Part shown: positions 43,667 through 46,851 of the stretch, piece by piece | Layout of the letters: every line of letters begins with the position of its first letter | How positions within the stretch are numbered: the stretch's first letter is position 1 | Assembly (NCBI RefSeq): GCF_947628055.1 | Contig: NZ_CANQYJ010000003.1 | Location: forward strand, 1-46,851 | Source: an uncultured Rikenella sp. | GTDB lineage: Bacteria > Bacteroidota > Bacteroidia > Bacteroidales > Rikenellaceae | DNA: 46,851 nt | Reading direction: 5' to 3' | Program-made: the position numbers and the translations under genes | Notes under the pieces: generated by a model | Database searches by the model: none | What the model was told of the DNA's origin: nothing | Seen by the model: only the letters and a program-made list of their open reading frames with translations

Positions 43667-43674
43667 CAAATATA
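43667..43674 (-). promoter_or_regulatory. TATATTTG -7-like box between purE and zupT
   Basis: Exact TAnnTTTG on the minus strand, but the purE terminator hairpin lies directly downstream. If active, transcripts would meet the hairpin before zupT. It may also be chance in an AT-rich stretch. Confidence 0.35.
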
Positions 43675-43702
43675 GCAAATTCCGGGCAAAAGTTTTCCGG
43701 CC

Positions 43703-44215
43703 CTAACCGATCCGGTTTTTGAACTGCACAGCCTCCAGCTCCCGATTGGCCTGCGCGATCTTATCGGCCAACTCCGCCTTGAATTTCAGCATCTGCCGCT
43801 GCACCTCCGGTTCGCCCGTCGCGATGATCTGCATGGCCAGAATCGCCGCATTTTTGGCCCCGTCCAGCGCCACCGTAGCCACCGGAATGCCCGACGGCAT
43901 CTGCAACATCGACAGGATACTGTCCCAGCCGTCGATCGAGTTGGACGACTTGATCGGCACCCCCACCACCGGCAGCGGCGTCAGCGCAGCGATCACCCCC
44001 GGCAGATGGGCCGCTCCGCCCGCTCCGGCAATAATGACCTTCACCCCCCGCGCGTGGGCCTTTTTCGCGAAATCCAGCACCAATTCCGGTGTGCGATGCG
44101 CCGACAAAGCGTTGATCTCGAACGGGATATTCATTTCATCGAGAAATTTGGCCGCGGCGGACATAATATTCAGATCCGACGTGCTGCCCATGATGATCGA
44201 AACTTTCGGTTGCAT
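43703..44215 (-). CDS. purE: N5-carboxyaminoimidazole ribonucleotide mutase
   Basis: A 170-residue enzyme that moves the carboxyl group of N5-CAIR to form CAIR in purine synthesis. Motifs are VSIIMGSTSDLN, the SAHRTPEL catalytic loop with His, and GAGGAAHLPGVIAA. VVGVPIKSSNSIDGWDS also fits class I PurE. The frame is open to 44380, but MQPKVSIIMGS at 44215 is the family start. The partner purK is not in the window. It is divergent from the hpt-type gene, so both ends of purine supply share this control region. Confidence 0.95.
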   Translation of the reverse strand: MQPKVSIIMGSTSDLNIMSAAAKFLDEMNIPFEINALSAHRTPELVLDFAKKAHARGVKVIIAGAGGAAHLPGVIAALTPLPVVGVPIKSSNSIDGWDSILSMLQMPSGIPVATVALDGAKNAAILAMQIIATGEPEVQRQMLKFKAELADKIAQANRELEAVQFKNRIG

Positions 44216-44233
44216 AGGATAGGGTATTTTATT

Positions 44234-44241
44234 TAACTTTG
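44234..44241 (+). promoter_or_regulatory. TAACTTTG -7 box for hpt-queE-hisN-like operon
   Basis: Exact TAnnTTTG, 41 bases before the TTG start at 44283. The opposing strand carries TACCTTCG, a near match for purE, so the two promoters are intertwined. Confidence 0.6.
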
Positions 44242-44282
44242 CGAAGGTATAAACTTTTCGGCAAACACACTTTCTATTTCTT

Positions 44283-44855
44283 TTGAAACCGACCCTTACG
44301 ATCCGCGACCGCCGTTTCGAGCCGTACATTCCGGCAGAGGCCATCCATGCCGCGATTTCCGATGTGGCGGGACGGATCAACCGCGATTATGCGAATGCCG
44401 CACGCCCGTTGCTTTTGGTGACCCTGAACGGAGCGTTTGTCTTCGCAGGAGAACTGTTCCGGCAGCTTACGGGCGATTTCGAGGTAGCCTTCGTCAAACT
44501 CTCGTCTTATGAAGGCCTCGGGAGCTCCGGAACCATTCAAATCGACGTGCCGCTGACGACCGATGTCCGGGGACGCGATGTGCTGATCGCCGAAGACGTG
44601 GTGGATACCGGCGCGACCATCCATAAACTGCAAGCCATGCTGGCGGAACAGGGGGCGCGGAGTGTTCGGGTGGCGACCTTGTTGCTGAAACCCGAGACAT
44701 ATTATCATCAGACAGAACGGCCCGAACCGCTGCCGATCGACTACGCGGCATTGGAGGCGGAACCGAAATTCATCATCGGCTACGGCATGGACTACGACGG
44801 GCTGGGGCGGAATTTAGGAGCGCTTTACGCCGTATGCGAGGACGAACTGACATGA
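44283..44855 (+). CDS. hpt: Hypoxanthine phosphoribosyltransferase, TTG start
   Basis: A 190-residue purine salvage enzyme that joins hypoxanthine or guanine to PRPP. The PRPP loop is AEDVVDTGATIHKL; the flexible part VKLSSYEGLGSSGT and the end KFIIGYGMDYDGLGRN are typical of HPRTs. No ATG precedes the conserved N-terminus (KPTLTIRDRRFEPY): the nearest in-frame stop upstream is at 44250-44252, and the only plausible initiator is TTG at 44283. The end overlaps queE as ATGA. Confidence 0.9.
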   Translation: MKPTLTIRDRRFEPYIPAEAIHAAISDVAGRINRDYANAARPLLLVTLNGAFVFAGELFRQLTGDFEVAFVKLSSYEGLGSSGTIQIDVPLTTDVRGRDVLIAEDVVDTGATIHKLQAMLAEQGARSVRVATLLLKPETYYHQTERPEPLPIDYAALEAEPKFIIGYGMDYDGLGRNLGALYAVCEDELT

Positions 44856-45484
44856 CGAACGATATATACGAACTGTTGGAGGGGGGGCGTCTGCTACCGC
44901 TGGTGGAGGATTTTTACACCATTCAGGGCGAGGGGTATCATGCGGGAAAGCCGGCCTATTTCATTCGGTTAGGGGGGTGCGACGTGGGGTGCCGGTGGTG
45001 CGACGCCAAGTTCACGTGGAACGCCCGGCTCTATCCACCGACGCCGATCACCGAAATTGTGGAACGGGCGGCGGCGCTGCCGGCACAGGCGATTGTGATT
45101 ACGGGCGGCGAACCGACCTTGTATCCGCTGGAACCGCTGACCGCTTCGCTCAAGGCCAGGGGAGTGGAAATCTTTATCGAAACCTCGGGGACACATCCGC
45201 TGTCGGGCAGTATCGACTGGGTGTGTCTGTCGCCGAAACGGCAACAGCCGCCGCTGCCGGAGGTGCTGCGACGGGCAGACGAGTTGAAGGTCATTGTCGA
45301 GACGCCCGACGACATCGCTTGGGCCGAGGAGAATGCCGGTCGGGTTTCGCCGGATTGCAGGCTCTACCTGCAACCGGAGTGGAGCCGTTACCGGGAGGTG
45401 ATTCCGGTATTGGTCGAGTATGCGAAGGCCAATCCACAGTGGAACATCTCGATCCAGAGCCACAAATTCATGCACATACCTTAA
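44852..45484 (+). CDS. queE: 7-carboxy-7-deazaguanine synthase
   Basis: A 210-residue radical SAM enzyme that contracts carboxytetrahydropterin to CDG in queuosine synthesis. The cluster cysteines are C43, C47 and C50 in GGCDVGCRWCD, the CX3CX2C motif. FYTIQGEGYHAGKP precedes it, and ITGGEPTLY follows. The WCDAKFTW pattern is family-typical. The start is ATG 44852, overlapping the hpt stop, rather than 44834. No other queuosine gene is in the window. Confidence 0.93.
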   Translation: MTNDIYELLEGGRLLPLVEDFYTIQGEGYHAGKPAYFIRLGGCDVGCRWCDAKFTWNARLYPPTPITEIVERAAALPAQAIVITGGEPTLYPLEPLTASLKARGVEIFIETSGTHPLSGSIDWVCLSPKRQQPPLPEVLRRADELKVIVETPDDIAWAEENAGRVSPDCRLYLQPEWSRYREVIPVLVEYAKANPQWNISIQSHKFMHIP

Positions 45485-45489
45485 CCCAT

Positions 45490-46260
45490 ATGTTTACCTT
45501 TCAGGAATTTTCGGAATTCGTTCGCTCTTTGACACCGGCCATTCGGGAAACCGTTCATCAATACATCGGCCGGGTGCACGTGGACTATAAAGCCGACGAC
45601 TCGCCGGTGACGCAGGCCGACCGGGAGATCGAGCAGTATATCGTCGCACAGATCGAAAGTCGGTTTCCGGGCGGGGCGATCGTGGGGGAGGAGAGCGGCA
45701 CCCATCCGGCTTCGGCCAGCAACTCTTTGATCGAGTGGATCGTGGACCCGATCGACGGAACGAAAAGTTTCATTCACGGGGTGCCGCTGTTCGCCACGCT
45801 CATCGGGGTATTGGCAGGGGGCAAGGCGGTTTACGGGGCGATTTACAATCCGATGCTGGACGATCTGATCATGGGAGACAACCGGGTGGCGTTGCGGAAC
45901 GGGGTACAAACCCGGATGCGGGACTGCAATTCGCTGGGACAGGCGACATTGCTGACGACTGACATACTGGACGTGGCGAAACACCGGAATATTCACCCTT
46001 TCATGGCGTTGGCCGAACGGTGCCGGATACTGCGGACGTGGGGGGATGCTTATGGCTACTGCCTGCTGGCGACGGGTCGGGCGGACATTATGGTCGATCC
46101 GATCATGAGCCGTTGGGATATTGCCGCGTTGATTCCGGTGATTCGGGGGGCCGGAGGTGTCATTACGGATTATTACGGGGGGGAGCCGGAAACGGGAGAT
46201 TCCATTGTCGCTTGCACGGCGGCTTTACACGGCGCGGTTTTGGCGGCACTGAACCGATAA
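45490..46260 (+). CDS. Inositol monophosphatase-family phosphatase, histidinol-phosphatase (HisN)-like
   Basis: A 256-residue metal-dependent phosphomonoesterase. Ligand motifs are VGEESG, DPIDGTKSFIHG and the late WDIAALIPVI. The TWGDAYGY segment and GTKSFIHGVPLFATLIG wording are close to HisN-type histidinol phosphatases rather than CysQ. Its job would then be histidine synthesis, but inositol- and nucleotide-phosphatase activities are alternatives. It starts 5 bases after queE and ends the operon. The frame is open further upstream inside queE, which is not coding for this gene. Confidence 0.85.
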   Translation: MFTFQEFSEFVRSLTPAIRETVHQYIGRVHVDYKADDSPVTQADREIEQYIVAQIESRFPGGAIVGEESGTHPASASNSLIEWIVDPIDGTKSFIHGVPLFATLIGVLAGGKAVYGAIYNPMLDDLIMGDNRVALRNGVQTRMRDCNSLGQATLLTTDILDVAKHRNIHPFMALAERCRILRTWGDAYGYCLLATGRADIMVDPIMSRWDIAALIPVIRGAGGVITDYYGGEPETGDSIVACTAALHGAVLAALNR

Positions 46261-46266
46261 CCCGAA

Positions 46267-46298
46267 TTTGGCCGCGGACGAAAAAAGGGTTACCTTTG
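46267..46298 (+). promoter_or_regulatory. Complete Bacteroidota promoter for tRNA-Pro
   Basis: TTTG (46267-46270), a 20-base spacer, then TACCTTTG (46291-46298): the best promoter in the window. The tRNA begins 19 bases later. Confidence 0.8.
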
Positions 46299-46316
46299 CC
46301 GTATGTTCGGAATTTA

Positions 46317-46391
46317 CGGGGTGTAGCGCAGTCCGGTTAGCGCACCTGCTTTGGGAGCAGGGGGTCGCTGGTTCGAATCCAGTCTCCCCGA
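46317..46391 (+). tRNA. tRNA-Pro (anticodon UGG)
   Basis: 75 bases that fold as a full cloverleaf: acceptor CGGGGTG/CTCCCCG, D stem GCGC/GCGC, anticodon stem CCTGC/GCAGG with loop TTTGGGA, and T arm GCTGG-TTCGAAT-CCAGT. Anticodon TGG reads CCN proline codons. The discriminator is A and CCA is not encoded. One acceptor pair is a T-T mismatch (position 6 with 67). TrmD in this window is expected to act on its G37. Confidence 0.95.
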
Positions 46392-46399
46392 CAAAATCC

Positions 46400-46448
46400 A
46401 AGCGCCTTTAAAATCATCGTAAGTGATTGATTTTAAAGGCGCTTCTGT
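46400..46448 (+). terminator. Terminator after tRNA-Pro
   Basis: A 17-bp perfect stem (AAGCGCCTTTAAAATCA / TGATTTTAAAGGCGCTT) with an 11-base loop at 46400-46444. Confidence 0.9.
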
Positions 46449-46851
46449 GTTTTCCGATAAGAATTGTAGTGGAAGTGCAGCCGATAAAGCCGATTGTAAG
46501 CTTTTCCCCTATCCCTATACAGACACCGCCACGGATTGGCTCCGGAAACATTACGCGATTACATACTTTATCTTACCGGTTCATCCCTTATCCCAATTTT
46601 TCGGTTCCGCCGCCCCCCGGCCGCGAAAAGCGGCCCCGGCGCAGAGCCGAACTCGAAAAAGAAGAAAAGTAGGTTTTATTGTACGTGTTCGGGATAGAAC
46701 TGTTCTCTTTGTGAACAACCGACGCTGCCAGTGGTGCCGCTCGGCACTCGAACCGGGGCCTCTACCCTGAATAAGGTGAGCGGCGAGGAGGAACCGAGCA
46801 GCGTTCCGAGGGCAGAGACCACTTGTGGGCTATGCCGAGGTAGCGCGAGGA
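46449..46851. other. Gene-free right end, GC-rich and structured from about 46610
   Basis: No reading frame here has family features. The first part is AT-richer and plain. Then come hairpins GGCCGC-GAAAA-GCGGCC (46619-46635), GTTC/GAAC near 46701, GTGCC-GCTC-GGCAC near 46735-46748, and GGAAC/GTTCC near 46791. The density of stems and lack of a frame could mean the 5' part of a structured RNA gene or a repeat cut by the window end, but nothing is identified. Confidence 0.45.

Noticed and set aside
46423-46770. 115-codon plus-strand frame after tRNA-Pro
   Set aside because: It starts within the terminator stem and its sequence looks random, with no domain or coding pattern.
46735-46775. tRNA-like string on the minus strand with GGTTCGAGT
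   Set aside because: The T-arm stem does not pair and no D or anticodon arm can be built; only the loop resembles a tRNA.
46800-46851. Possible start of RNase P RNA at the right edge
   Set aside because: Only GAGGA of the conserved block would be inside the window; that is too little to annotate.

Overview
The window looks like chromosome from a fairly GC-rich member of the Bacteroidota, most likely order Bacteroidales and close to Alistipes (Rikenellaceae). The evidence is: repeated TAnnTTTG promoter -7 boxes (the Bacteroidota sigma-ABfr type), start codons without Shine-Dalgarno sequences, and phylum-typical families (DUF4919, DUF4254 next to GT9, S46 dipeptidyl peptidase, serC-serA-DUF1015, MnmD, VorB-type ferredoxin oxidoreductase, group B-like [FeFe]-hydrogenase). 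The genus is an inference. Nearly all of it is core metabolic and housekeeping sequence in short operons. I see no insertion sequence, prophage, CRISPR array or rRNA.

Region by region. 1-6025: the end of a CorC/HlyC-type membrane protein, then a minus-strand block of lpdA, a DUF4919 protein, dapA and ligA. A 326-base gap between dapA and ligA holds a promoter and structured, repeat-like sequence. 6083-10291: a redox cluster with an acidic small protein, a YjdI-CDGSH iron-sulfur fusion, an [FeFe]-hydrogenase, a flavodiiron protein and a FlK-like thioesterase. 10299-12880: class II FBP aldolase and a phosphofructokinase with PPi-type signature residues. 12886-16220: an envelope and cell-wall section with GT9, DUF4254, a secreted GH73-LysM hydrolase and OsmC. 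16246-20094: MATE exporter, EngB GTPase, PRPP synthetase and an RluA-type pseudouridine synthase. 20127-30409: RNA modification (cdd-mnmD-rlmD on minus), then a long plus-strand run of an MBL hydrolase, trmD, lpxB, FAH, maf, a DPP11-like peptidase and an M24 aminopeptidase P. 30484-34707: a lipocalin, then minus-strand MATE-yicC-gmk-nadD-TPR.

34835-41250: serine synthesis (serC, serA, DUF1015) interrupted by an intergenic palindromic repeat, then a four-subunit 2-oxoacid:ferredoxin oxidoreductase (korDABC). 41284-43674: the least ordinary part. It holds a membrane-anchored LytTR regulator facing a mini MotA/TolQ/ExbB-like protein, plus a 51-residue one-helix protein directly downstream of a ZIP metal transporter. 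43703-46444: purE, an hpt-type phosphoribosyltransferase with a TTG start, queE, a HisN-like phosphatase and tRNA-Pro(UGG). The last 400 bases hold no convincing gene, but become GC-rich and structured and may be the start of something cut off by the window.

Together the genes fit an anaerobic fermenter of amino acids and peptides. Peptidases supply amino acids, ferredoxin-linked oxidoreductases oxidise 2-oxoacids, and a hydrogenase can discharge reduced ferredoxin as H2. A flavodiiron protein would guard these enzymes against O2 or NO. No system here can be shown from sequence alone to be new. The best candidates for novelty are the LytTR/mini-MotA pair, the small membrane protein behind zupT, and the dispersed intergenic repeat.
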